A stretch of DNA of 32,476 nt from Acetobacterium sp. (GTDB taxonomy: Bacteria > Bacillota > Clostridia > Eubacteriales > Eubacteriaceae): the NCBI RefSeq assembly GCF_030652775.1, contig NZ_JAUSPS010000041.1, positions 1-32,476 of the forward strand, written 5' to 3'. Positions 1-7,951 of the stretch are shown piece after piece. Every line of letters begins with the position of its first letter. Within the stretch, counting starts at the first letter, position 1. The position numbers and the translations under genes are program-made. Below the pieces are notes generated by a model. It saw only the letters and a list, made by a program, of their open reading frames with translations. It made no database searches and was not told where the DNA came from.

Positions 1-413
1 GTATTAGGATTTTTAACTTCTAAAGCTTCTTCTAATGACCACCCATCCTTTATCCGATCATTAAAAACATACTCCTTAACACCCCACTGTAAACACATTG
101 CAGACTTTGTTTTAAAACCCCGGTCTTGATGATCCTTAATCCTATCCGGTTGCCTATCTTCCAAAGCCTCTTCTAATGTCCAATTTTCAGAAAGTCTATC
201 TTTAAATACATAATACTTAACACCCCAATAGTTACACATATCTTCTTCTGATTTATAGCCTCTGCCTTTATGGTCTACTACCATAACCGTTAAACAATCC
301 TCTAAAGACCAACTTAGACTTCTTCTATCAAGAAAAACTGCATAACTGATATTGTATGCTGAACACATCTCTTTAACGTTCTTATAACTCTTTCCTAAAT
401 GATCCTTAACCAT
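1..413 (-). CDS. Tandem HTH-like repeat protein, C-terminus off the left edge
   Basis: A reading frame starts at an ATG at 413 and stays open to the left edge, giving 137 residues without a stop. It contains three copies of one module spaced 43 and 47 residues apart: a DH pair at residues 4-5, 47-48 and 94-95, MC at 16-17, 59-60 and 106-107, and a W at 35, 78 and 125 followed by (S/T)LE. Each unit reads roughly D-H-x-G-x-x-(Y/F)-K, then a helical stretch around MC, then (V/I)-x-Y-x-V-F-x-D-R, then W-(S/T)-L-E-x-x-L. The layout suggests a small helix-turn-helix repeated in tandem, as in modular DNA-binding repeats of phage and mobile-element proteins. I know no function for it. DNA binding is inference from the predicted helices. 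The region is visibly AT-richer than the operon to its right. Confidence 0.75.
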   Translation of the reverse strand, partial: MVKDHLGKSYKNVKEMCSAYNISYAVFLDRRSLSWSLEDCLTVMVVDHKGRGYKSEEDMCNYWGVKYYVFKDRLSENWTLEEALEDRQPDRIKDHQDRGFKTKSAMCLQWGVKEYVFNDRIKDGWSLEEALEVKNPN

Positions 414-461
414 CTTTAAACCCTTCCTTATCTAACGTAACTTACTATTAATTAATAGGTA

Positions 462-569
462 TTAATCTATAAACTCACTAATGACGAGGAGCCGTTTCGT
501 GTGTAATTGAACATATCCAACGGTGATCCGTTTGATGATGGTGTCCAGTTTTTCTCCTTCTTTGATCAT
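462..569 (-). pseudogene. Possible C-terminal remnant of a serine recombinase
   Basis: A 35-codon minus-strand frame from an ATG at 569 to a TAA at 462-464 encodes a piece with the pattern I-I-K-R-I-T-V, a variable basic stretch, then V-I-S-E-F-I-D at the end. This resembles the extreme C-terminus of large serine recombinases, where a beta strand of type I-x-V is followed by a basic linker and a terminal F-I-(G/D). The frame begins ten bases beyond the stop codon of the rlmD fragment and is in phase with it. It is too short for a firm call and could be chance. The position beside the duplicated rlmD end is what makes it worth recording. Confidence 0.25.
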
Positions 570-576
570 AAAAATT

Positions 577-978
577 GCTTATTTAAGGGATAGTAGTACA
601 ACCGTCTCCACATGCCCCGTATACGGAAACATGTCCACACACTTTACCTTATTAACTGTATATCCCGCCGCCACAAAAAACGGCAGATCCCGGGCTAGCG
701 ATGTCGCTTTACAAGATACATAGACAAACACCTTAGGTTTAAAATCCAGAATTTTAAAGATCGCCTTGGGGTGAATGCCGTCCCGGGGCGGGTCCAGAAT
801 AATCACATCGGCCTGGTCATGGAGGTTGGCCACCTCCACCATCACGTCACCAGCAATAAACTGACAGTTGTCCAGCCCATTCTTGGTAGCATTGACTTTG
901 GCTGCTTCCACTGCTTCGGCGACCAGCTCGATGCCGACCACCTTTTTAGAAACTGGCGCCAGTACCTGGGCAATGGTA
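577..978. repeat. Direct repeat, left copy (rlmD 3' end)
   Basis: This segment aligns without gaps to 11101-11502 (offset 10524). I count about 31 mismatches in 402 bp, or about 92% identity. Identity is uninterrupted from 646 to 773. About 26 of the mismatches fall in 774-978. Homology stops abruptly: to the right after the shared CAATGGTA at 971-978, and to the left two bases beyond the stop codon. The chemosensory operon lies entirely between the two copies. Confidence 0.95.
579..978 (-). pseudogene. Truncated 3' fragment of an rlmD-type 23S rRNA uracil methyltransferase
   Basis: The frame encodes the last 132 or so residues of the same protein as the intact gene at 11103-12455. It includes the DPPRDGIHPKA motif, the VYVSCKATSLARDL catalytic-cysteine region and the C-terminal ETVVLLSL. 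It lacks the TRAM domain, the iron-sulfur cysteines and the start of the SAM-binding fold, so it cannot be an active enzyme. Compared with the intact copy there are about 31 nucleotide but only 4 amino-acid differences (V/A, A/V, Y/H, K/Q) and no frameshift. The two tails therefore diverged as functional genes before this one was cut off. An ATG at 999-1001 extends the frame by a few unrelated residues, but no RBS supports it. Confidence 0.9.
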
Positions 979-1115
979 GTTAAGGTAGCACTGCTAACCA
1001 TCCACGCTCTTTTTATAACCGACAGTGATAAGCAATCCGCCAGAGATAACCAATGCCATCGTCTCTGATCATTCAGCCGTTACAGAGCAAACACCATCGA
1101 TGCCTTAATGTCCAT
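979..1115. other. Junction between rlmD fragment and chemosensory operon
   Basis: This 137-bp gap lies between the breakpoint of the rlmD fragment and the stop codon of the diguanylate cyclase gene. I see no gene, no clear rho-independent terminator and no inverted repeat here. It marks one edge of the inserted segment. Confidence 0.5.
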
Positions 1116-2789
1116 CTAAATTAACCGCTTCACACTATGCTCAAGTCGTTCTAAAGAAATCGGTTTTTTGATAAAGTCATCATATCCTAAAGCGTTGAGC
1201 GCTTGCTCCTTTTCGCCTAAACATTTAACGCTAATCAGGATAACCTTCACTTGCCTTTCCCGCTCCATGCGGCGGATTTCTTTAAGCACGAGCTCGCCAT
1301 TTAAATCCGGTAGAATCATATCCAAGATCAATAAGTGGGGTTTAAAATCAGGGAAAATGGCCAGGACCTCTTTCCCGGTTGCGGCCACTTGAGTCTCCAG
1401 ACCTAAACGTCTGAGTCGGCTATTAATTAATCGACTGACGGTTGGCGAGTCATCGCAAATCAAGATGCGGTTCTTTTCAGTGCCGATATCAATCGCATCC
1501 TGCACATAACTTGTACATGCCCGGCCGCGTTCTTTCGCACGATATAACTGGCGGTCGGCTTCTTCCAGGATCTCTTCAAGGGTTTTGTCACCGCCATTAA
1601 ACTCGGTAATGCCGGCACTAAAGGTTAAGTAAATCTGGTGTGAATTGACGGGTTGATTAAATGCTTTGCGTTGAAATTTTTGGCGGATTCTTTCAACAAC
1701 CTTAAACGCTTCGACCGCATCGGTTTCCGGTAAAAGTAATAAGAACTCATCCCCGCCATATCGCGAAATTTGATCGGATGGCCGAAAGCTCGCCTTAAAT
1801 TCCGCCACGAAACTTTTTAACACCACGTCGCCAAAGACATGCCCATAGGTATCATTGATCTCCTTGAAATGATCGATATCAATAAAGACCACTGAAAAAA
1901 CCTGTCCGTCGCGCTGAAACTTAGCCTTTTCCTGGACAAAGCGGGCAGCAAAATAACTTCGGGTATAGGCCGAAGTTAAGGCATCTTTTAAAAGGGCGTT
2001 TTTGTGTTTCTGATCTTTTTTAATCAATTTCTCGACATTTGCAACTAACACATCCGCTTCAAAAGGCTTTCTCAAAAAATCATCAATTCCTTCCTGCAGC
2101 GCTAAGACGTGATCCTCCTTGTTCGCCGAAGCTGTCAATACGATGGTTGGAATCACTATTTTTTCGTTTTTTAATTCCCGATAAAACTCGATCCCGCTTT
2201 TGCCGGGCATGACTAAATCAAGAATCAGAATGTCCGCTTCATGCGCTCTTAATATCTCCAGGGCATGACTTGAATCACTTGTAATCCGGACATCATAACC
2301 GCGATGTCGTAAAACGCTTTCGATAATATTTAATACCAGCATTTCATCATCAAGCACCAAGACCCGCCCTAACGCCAGATTGTTAATTTCATCGTTTTGA
2401 GCCGCTAGATTAATCACTTCATGGGTCTGGATATTACAGACTAAATTTTCCGTGCCCCCTTCTTGATGCGTTGCGATAGCCAACAGGTTTTTCAAGCACT
2501 GCGTTAGCTCGCCAAATCTTTGCACCAACTTGATAAAGGAAGGATGATCAGCTGCAAAATCGATATTATTTTGCTTGATATATTCTTCGCCTTTCATACA
2601 AAGGTATCCCAATTCACGGAAATTATTCGTGATCGCCAACGCTTTGACTTCTGCAAAAAATGCTAACCACAACGCCTGTTTGATTGCCTTTGGTTCAATA
2701 CTAAACACCACTAAATTTTGTAGGGCTTGATTGAGCCGATCTTCTATTTCAGATAATACGTCTAACTTACTTTGTTCTTTATTGTTCAT
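1116..2789 (-). CDS. Response regulator diguanylate cyclase, REC-GGDEF-REC
   Basis: This 557-residue protein is probably the output of the operon and should make c-di-GMP from two GTP. Residues 1-138 are helical with no recognised domain. Receiver 1 spans about 142-258, with acidic pair D147/D148, phospho-acceptor D191, T219 and K241. The GGDEF domain spans about 265-425 with an intact GGDEF at 345-349. An RxxD inhibitory site at 336-339 lies exactly five residues before it, so product inhibition is expected. Receiver 2 spans about 440-557 with D446/D447, D490, S520 and K542. Both receivers keep their key residues, so CheA could phosphorylate either. It is the last gene of the operon, 17 bp after cheX. 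WspR and PleD are functional analogues, but a GGDEF flanked by receivers on both sides is less usual. Catalysis is inferred from motifs. Confidence 0.92.
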   Translation of the reverse strand: MNNKEQSKLDVLSEIEDRLNQALQNLVVFSIEPKAIKQALWLAFFAEVKALAITNNFRELGYLCMKGEEYIKQNNIDFAADHPSFIKLVQRFGELTQCLKNLLAIATHQEGGTENLVCNIQTHEVINLAAQNDEINNLALGRVLVLDDEMLVLNIIESVLRHRGYDVRITSDSSHALEILRAHEADILILDLVMPGKSGIEFYRELKNEKIVIPTIVLTASANKEDHVLALQEGIDDFLRKPFEADVLVANVEKLIKKDQKHKNALLKDALTSAYTRSYFAARFVQEKAKFQRDGQVFSVVFIDIDHFKEINDTYGHVFGDVVLKSFVAEFKASFRPSDQISRYGGDEFLLLLPETDAVEAFKVVERIRQKFQRKAFNQPVNSHQIYLTFSAGITEFNGGDKTLEEILEEADRQLYRAKERGRACTSYVQDAIDIGTEKNRILICDDSPTVSRLINSRLRRLGLETQVAATGKEVLAIFPDFKPHLLILDMILPDLNGELVLKEIRRMERERQVKVILISVKCLGEKEQALNALGYDDFIKKPISLERLEHSVKRLI

Positions 2790-2806
2790 TATTTACTCCG
2801 CACTCG

Positions 2807-3289
2807 TTATAATTTATAAACCCTTAACATCAGATCAATCTGATCACAAACCAGTCTGGCCATAAAGCAATCGGTTCTCTTTTTGACCACAATTTTAACA
2901 CTTTCACCAACCAGCGTAAAGGGCACTGATAATAAGAATTTATAATTTGTCGCTTCCAAACGGACCCGTGCCGAACCGCCTACCATATTAATTAATTCCG
3001 TAATTCCATCATTTAACAGGTCCGTATCTAAAGCTGCGGTTTCAATTCCGGTCATAAATGAAACGAGCGGAGCCGCACTATTTTTATTGGTCTCCAGAGT
3101 CAACAGCATGGCCTTCTCACCTTGCAACACCATCGCACCAATAATTTCATGAACCAGCGCAAATTCGCAATCATTTTCAACTTCATTTAAAACAAAACCA
3201 CTCATCCGTTCCACACTTTCCAATAAAGCGGCGACAAAAACATGGCCGGAAATCATGTCATATTTCTCGATATACACTCCAGCGTTCAT
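2807..3289 (-). CDS. cheX: CheX/CheC-family chemotaxis phosphatase
   Basis: This 160-residue protein matches the CheC/CheX/FliY phosphatase fold. The diagnostic feature is the helix DGITELINMVGGSARVRL at residues 94-111, which carries the catalytic E-x-x-N pair as E98 and N101. CheX proteins have one such helix and act as dimers to remove phosphate from CheY-P, so single-helix CheX fits better than CheC. The gene overlaps the end of cheY by four bases (ATGA type), which suggests coupled translation of the regulator and its phosphatase. The family is clear in outline, but the sequence is divergent and the exact partner (the stand-alone CheY, the CheA receiver or the cyclase receivers) is unknown. 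Confidence 0.75.
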   Translation of the reverse strand: MNAGVYIEKYDMISGHVFVAALLESVERMSGFVLNEVENDCEFALVHEIIGAMVLQGEKAMLLTLETNKNSAAPLVSFMTGIETAALDTDLLNDGITELINMVGGSARVRLEATNYKFLLSVPFTLVGESVKIVVKKRTDCFMARLVCDQIDLMLRVYKL

Positions 3290-3663
3290 TGATTTACCTC
3301 CCCACCCAAACTGTCGATAATTTTTTTCATCAGTTCTTCAATCGAAAAGGGCTTCGTGATGTACTGGGACACCCCTGCTTTAACCGCTTCGATAATACTC
3401 TCCGGCATATTTTCGGTAGTCACCATCACCACCGGAATATGTTTGAATTGGTCATTTTTTTTGATCGTTTTTAAAAATTCCAAGCCGTTCATACCCGGCA
3501 TATTCCAATCCAGAAAGATCAATTCAATTTTTTCAGCCCCCTGCAGCAGATTTAGCGCATCCTGAGCGGACTCCGCCTCCAGACATTCGTGACCAAGCAC
3601 CACCACCGCCGCCGAAATAATCTTTCTGACAACGGCCGAATCGTCAATCGTCAACATCTTCAT
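3286..3663 (-). CDS. cheY: CheY-like single-domain response regulator
   Basis: This 125-residue stand-alone receiver has all canonical residues: acidic pair D7/D8, phospho-acceptor D52 in FLDWNMPG, T82 in the MVTTE switch strand and K104 in YITKPF. There is no output domain. It overlaps cheR upstream and cheX downstream by four bases each. Because the operon's CheB lacks its own receiver, this protein may serve as the regulator for more than one partner, or as a phosphate sink beside the receiver on CheA. Those roles are inference. The receiver identity is secure. Confidence 0.93.
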   Translation of the reverse strand: MKMLTIDDSAVVRKIISAAVVVLGHECLEAESAQDALNLLQGAEKIELIFLDWNMPGMNGLEFLKTIKKNDQFKHIPVVMVTTENMPESIIEAVKAGVSQYITKPFSIEELMKKIIDSLGGEVNQ

Positions 3664-4514
3664 TTTGTTGTCTCCTTAAGTGTAAAATAAGTCCCATAAC
3701 TGGTGATGTTCTTGTGGAAATAATCATCCATCGAATAATAGATTTCGGCAGCGCCGATTAACAGGCAACCATCCGGTTTTAACACCTGCGCCGTCTTTTT
3801 AAAAACGTCGTTTCTGAGTGCTTCGGTAAAATAAATCAGCACATTACGGCAAAAAACCAGGTCAAATTTCCCTAGAAATAAAAAACTGTTTTGCAGGTTA
3901 AAGGGCTCGAAGCGGACCCGTTTTCGATATTCATCCTTTAAGACCCAGGAGGTTCCCTCCAGCTTAAAATACGCCTCGCGGAGATCCGCTTTTAAACCTC
4001 TCATGATGGTAATCGGGTCATAATGTCCCCGTCTGGCAATCGTTAAAACATTGGTTGAAATATCGGTCGCCAAAAACTCAAAATCATCGATCGAAACTGC
4101 GGTAATCTGATTGTTCTTGAGATATTCACTAATCGTGATGACCAGCGAATAGATTTCCTGTCCCGTTGATGCCGCAGCACTCCAGACCCGAATTTTATCA
4201 TTTTTTCGTTCTTTGATTTCGGCAATTTTTTGCGGCAGCCATACTTCCGTGATCATCTGCCACGAGTCTGGATCACGAAACCAATAGGTTTCATTAGTGG
4301 TAATGGCGTCAATCACCCGGGTTTCAATATTTGCGTCGGAATGGTTTTGCAGCAGTAAAAATAATTCGGAAAAACTTTCACACTTCGAGTCAATCAGCAA
4401 CTTTGCCAGTCGTGATTCGACCAGATAAGCCTTGGTATCATCAAGCGAGATCCCACATTTTTCGGCGATATAGCGCTGAAATAACTGATATTCATGTTCT
4501 GACAAAGCAACCAT
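3660..4514 (-). CDS. cheR: Chemoreceptor glutamate methyltransferase CheR
   Basis: This 284-residue protein transfers methyl groups from SAM to glutamates of the chemoreceptor signalling domain, opposing CheB. The N-terminal helical domain (about 1-75) is followed by the family signature TTNETYWFRD near residue 68, the SAM-binding loop VWSAAASTGQEIYSL, the acidic TDIS strand and the FCRNVLIYF motif near the end of the fold. Length is normal for CheR and there is no TPR extension. It starts four bases after the cheB stop and overlaps cheY by four bases. Confidence 0.95.
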   Translation of the reverse strand: MVALSEHEYQLFQRYIAEKCGISLDDTKAYLVESRLAKLLIDSKCESFSELFLLLQNHSDANIETRVIDAITTNETYWFRDPDSWQMITEVWLPQKIAEIKERKNDKIRVWSAAASTGQEIYSLVITISEYLKNNQITAVSIDDFEFLATDISTNVLTIARRGHYDPITIMRGLKADLREAYFKLEGTSWVLKDEYRKRVRFEPFNLQNSFLFLGKFDLVFCRNVLIYFTEALRNDVFKKTAQVLKPDGCLLIGAAEIYYSMDDYFHKNITSYGTYFTLKETTK

Positions 4515-4518
4515 CTAG

Positions 4519-5127
4519 TTACTCCTTTCTGACGAGCGCTGAAAGCCTCGCGGCGATCACTTGTAAGGGCAGCACTTCATCGGCCAGCGCCGCTTCAACG
4601 ATACGCTGGGGCATCCCATAGACGATACTGGTGTCTTCATCCTGGACGATACAGTAGGCCTGCTTTTTTTTACTTAAGTGTTGCAAACCGGCTAAACCAT
4701 CTGCGCCCATGCCTGTTAAGACGACCACTAAAATGCCATCGATAAAGCGACTCTGGGCAATTGAGCACAGCAACACATCGACCGCTGGACGAACGCCATT
4801 GATCTGTGCCTCATCCGAAAGCGCCAAGGCACATTTGCTTTCCTGGTTCAGTTTCAGGTGACATCCGCCCGGAGCAATATAGACAATTCCGGCTGTTAAG
4901 ACGTCGCCATCCTGGGCTTCTTTGACGATCAGTTCACTCTTTCGGTCTAAAGCTTTAGCAAAGGCGGTGGTGAAATGCTTCGGCATATGTTGGACGACCA
5001 CAATCGGGATCGAAAAATCTTTTTTTAAAGCGCCAATGATCTTTTCTAATGCAACCGGCCCTCCCGTCGACGCCGCCAATACTAATAGTTCTGGCGTAAA
5101 ACCAGGTTCTGCTTTGTTTCTGTTCAT
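4519..5127 (-). CDS. cheB: CheB methylesterase catalytic domain without a receiver
   Basis: This 202-residue protein has only the CheB esterase/deamidase domain. The catalytic triad is visible as S20 in AASTGG, H47 in VQHMP and D143 in TGMGADG, with the PGG loop at 86-88. Typical CheB proteins are about 350 residues because an N-terminal receiver gates the active site. Here the frame starts directly at the catalytic domain, 14 bp after the receptor gene's stop, with only a weak Shine-Dalgarno. There is no room for a receiver. Activity may therefore be constitutive or controlled by the separate CheY-like protein (inference). Function is demethylation of receptor glutamates for adaptation. Confidence 0.93.
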   Translation of the reverse strand: MNRNKAEPGFTPELLVLAASTGGPVALEKIIGALKKDFSIPIVVVQHMPKHFTTAFAKALDRKSELIVKEAQDGDVLTAGIVYIAPGGCHLKLNQESKCALALSDEAQINGVRPAVDVLLCSIAQSRFIDGILVVVLTGMGADGLAGLQHLSKKKQAYCIVQDEDTSIVYGMPQRIVEAALADEVLPLQVIAARLSALVRKE

Positions 5128-5141
5128 GCGCTTGGCTCTAC

Positions 5142-7520
5142 TTAGAATTTAAACTGCTGAACGGACTCACCCAGCTTTAGCGACAGATCGACCAGGCGAT
5201 TTGCGGCAATGGAAGTCTTTGAGGCCCCTTCGGTGATTTCTTCCGAGGCTTGATTAATCTCCTGGATACTTCGTGAGATTTCGACGGCGCCTTTTACTGT
5301 TTCTTCGGTGGCGCGACTTAATTGCGTCATACTGACTGACGTTCTTTCGGTGTTCACCGCTGCGTCATCGGCTGCTCGTGCCAGCTCCGCAGTACTTTTA
5401 GCAATTTCACTGACGGCTAGACCTGATTCTTCAGCGCCGCGTTTGACTTCGCCGGCTTTTTGATCAATTTCTTTGATTTCCTCAGTAATTCTATCTAACC
5501 GCATTGAAGCCCGGATCGCCGCTTCTGAAATCCCTTGGGTTGAGGCACTTTGTTCGGTGACTGCCGTTGCAATTAAAGTCGTGATCGTCATCACTTCGTC
5601 AACGACATGATTGATTCGGGTAACGGCCGAAACCGCCTGCTCCATATTTTCCTGCATTCCTTCGATTTGGTCAGCTATTTCATCAGTCGCTTCGGATGTT
5701 TGCTTGGCAAGCTCTTTAACCTCATTGGCTACAACCGCAAAACCCTTGCCCGCCTCGCCGGCTCCGGCCGCTTCGATTGCCGCATTAAGGGCTAACATGT
5801 TGGTTTGATCGGCAATGTCATCAATGATCTTAATGATTTTATTGATTTTTTTTGATGACAGGTTCAGGGTGCGAATGATTTCTGCGGTGTTTTTGGCTTC
5901 ACTGTCAGCAACCTGGGTTATTTCCAATGATTTTTCACAGCTCTTACTAATTTCATTAACGGACAGATTAACTTCTTTGACAGCATCAACCACAGTATTA
6001 ACTTCGGAGTTGACATTTTCCGCCGATGTTGACACCTCACGGATACTTGCAAAAATTTGTCCCATCAATAAAATGGTCTGATTAACACTTAATGCGGTTT
6101 CTTCAGAGGCGGCCGCCAGATTTCTGGTGGTGCTGCTGATTTCTTCGATGGCCGAGGCAATTTGATTAGTATTATCTGCCGTAGTCAAGAGGGTCGCATT
6201 TGATTGGGTCATACTGGCCGAGATTTCTTCGACGGCGGAACTGACAACATTGATTTTCGCACTTGTTTCCTCTGAACCGACAGCGATACTGCTGGCGACC
6301 CGATCCATCGCATCGGCAGATTCGTTTAATACTTCGGTTGCCTGGATGATTTCTTTTATTGAACTGCCGGTTTTTTCGACCAGGCGATTGAAATCGCTAC
6401 AAAGTTTGCCAATTTCATCACGGCTGTTAAACTCCCCGCGAACTGCGAGGTTTCCTTGGCCGGCTTCGTCCATCAGGGTGGAGACAGTCTCAAGCGGTTT
6501 GGTAATGCGCTTGGATAAAATAGAAACGATGATCACACTGGCAGCGATCGCCAGGATTAACACCAGCACTACCATTAGCTGCAAACTTTTCACTGGGGCT
6601 AACGCTTCGGCTTCATCAACCTTAATAATCATGCCCAGTTTAGTGGCTCCAATGTTGACAAAGGAAGCCGTCCCTAAGACTTGTTCGCCCCGATAATCTT
6701 GGTAAATTCCAGAGAACATAAAACTGTTATTGTCGCTGTCAAAATTCGGTTTGAGTTGTTCCACCGCAGCTGTGGTGATCGTCGTCGAAAAGGCAGTCGC
6801 ATCGGTTGCTTCGCTCAAACTCGGGTTCGTATTCAGCAACCCCGCCTGATCGACCAGATAAATATCGCCAGTTGCCCCGATATCACTAATGCCTTCATTG
6901 AGGATTGCTTCAATACTGTCCATCAAAATGAGTGAATTAACGGTTCCAATAATGGTGCCATTTTGAGAACTGTAAAATGGCGCCGAAATGGTCACATAAT
7001 ATTTTTTGATGATATCCGAATATTGTACCGGGGTCGTGCTGCTTTGTCCTTGTATCGACGCCTTGAAGTAATCTCTTGTCGCCAGATTAGTCCCTTCCAT
7101 GGTCGCCTTAAATTGACCCGAAGCATAGATACAATTGCCGGCCGCATCGGTAATATAAATACTTTCGATGTGATTTGCGGCTTGTTGGGCCGTTAGCCCG
7201 GTTTCAACCCGTGCATAAGACGCATCCCATTGTTCCCCTTTACCACCGGTGGGTTGATATTGGGTAATCAGATTCTCGACAATCGCTAAATCTGATAAAA
7301 TATTGCTGGTATAAAATTCTTTGTCGGAAAGTTCCGTCGCAAATCGGTTTTGGGTTACTTTTGAATAAAGCTCCATTTCCTGGAGTTTCATCTCAACCAG
7401 ACTATTTCGGGCCTGGTTATAGGAGAGTCCGGAAATAATCGCAATCGGGATTAACCCCGTCAGGATAAAAAAGATGATTAACTTGGTTCGCATTTTTACA
7501 TTATCAAAATATCTTAACAT
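5142..7520 (-). CDS. Methyl-accepting chemotaxis protein with a large extracytoplasmic sensor
   Basis: This 792-residue transmembrane receptor has a first membrane helix at about residues 12-32, an extracytoplasmic sensor at about 33-312 that looks like a double Cache (dCache) module, a second helix at about 313-335, a HAMP linker at about 336-390 and a long coiled-coil signalling domain. The conserved hairpin tip lies around 566-602 and reads [19 protein letters not shown], then [16 protein letters not shown], so the usual AARAGE is AAGAGE here. dCache domains often bind amino acids or other small ligands; the ligand is not readable. It is the only receptor in the operon, 17 bp after cheW, and so is the likely dedicated input to the CheA. 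Confidence 0.95.
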   Translation of the reverse strand: MLRYFDNVKMRTKLIIFFILTGLIPIAIISGLSYNQARNSLVEMKLQEMELYSKVTQNRFATELSDKEFYTSNILSDLAIVENLITQYQPTGGKGEQWDASYARVETGLTAQQAANHIESIYITDAAGNCIYASGQFKATMEGTNLATRDYFKASIQGQSSTTPVQYSDIIKKYYVTISAPFYSSQNGTIIGTVNSLILMDSIEAILNEGISDIGATGDIYLVDQAGLLNTNPSLSEATDATAFSTTITTAAVEQLKPNFDSDNNSFMFSGIYQDYRGEQVLGTASFVNIGATKLGMIIKVDEAEALAPVKSLQLMVVLVLILAIAASVIIVSILSKRITKPLETVSTLMDEAGQGNLAVRGEFNSRDEIGKLCSDFNRLVEKTGSSIKEIIQATEVLNESADAMDRVASSIAVGSEETSAKINVVSSAVEEISASMTQSNATLLTTADNTNQIASAIEEISSTTRNLAAASEETALSVNQTILLMGQIFASIREVSTSAENVNSEVNTVVDAVKEVNLSVNEISKSCEKSLEITQVADSEAKNTAEIIRTLNLSSKKINKIIKIIDDIADQTNMLALNAAIEAAGAGEAGKGFAVVANEVKELAKQTSEATDEIADQIEGMQENMEQAVSAVTRINHVVDEVMTITTLIATAVTEQSASTQGISEAAIRASMRLDRITEEIKEIDQKAGEVKRGAEESGLAVSEIAKSTAELARAADDAAVNTERTSVSMTQLSRATEETVKGAVEISRSIQEINQASEEITEGASKTSIAANRLVDLSLKLGESVQQFKF

Positions 7521-7537
7521 TTGACACCTCGTTCACT

Positions 7538-7951
7538 TTAAAATAATTTCTCTTTTTCAATAATGATCAGTAATTCTTGCTCCAGTTTGGCAATAAATTT
7601 AATCTTCGTGTCATATTCATTGACTAACGAAGGCGTTGGCGGTTCACAGACGGCTTCGTCAACGTCAATCACATCGGCCGCTTGTTCAACCAATAAAGCC
7701 ATCACATCCGCTTCGCCGGGTTCCTTTTTAAGCACAATACAATGTTTTTTTAACCGCTCCGTCGGACAACCTAAAAGCGCTTCAAAATCCAGCAAATTGA
7801 CGACTTGACCGCGTAGATTCATCATCCCGGCCACCATTGGCGGCGCAAGCGGAATGACCGTTATTTCGGGATGGCGATTGATTTCTTTGACATATCGCGT
7901 TTCAATGCCATAAAGATTATTTCCTGATTTAAAACAGAGTATTTTCAACAT
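7538..7951 (-). CDS. cheW: CheW adaptor
   Basis: This 137-residue single CheW domain couples the receptor to CheA. Visible hallmarks are the N-terminal strands ending YGIETRYVKEI, a P-L-A-P-P segment, MVAGMMNLRGQVVNLLDFEALLG (residues about 41-63, shown here in part as NLRGQVVNLLDF), and a C-terminal strand rich in K, L and E. The start overlaps the cheA end by seven bases, consistent with translational coupling and fixed stoichiometry in the signalling array. Its length is a little under the usual 150 residues. Confidence 0.93.
   Translation of the reverse strand: MLKILCFKSGNNLYGIETRYVKEINRHPEITVIPLAPPMVAGMMNLRGQVVNLLDFEALLGCPTERLKKHCIVLKKEPGEADVMALLVEQAADVIDVDEAVCEPPTPSLVNEYDTKIKFIAKLEQELLIIIEKEKLF

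Noticed and set aside
579..1001. Frame of 140 codons as an intact small methyltransferase gene
   Set aside because: Everything from 579 to 978 is the 3' tail of rlmD, and the extra N-terminal residues are junction sequence without a ribosome-binding site. It is called a truncated pseudogene.
2373..2789. Phosphotransfer (HPt) domain in the N-terminal part of the diguanylate cyclase
   Set aside because: The region is helical but lacks an H-x-x-K-G type histidine motif.
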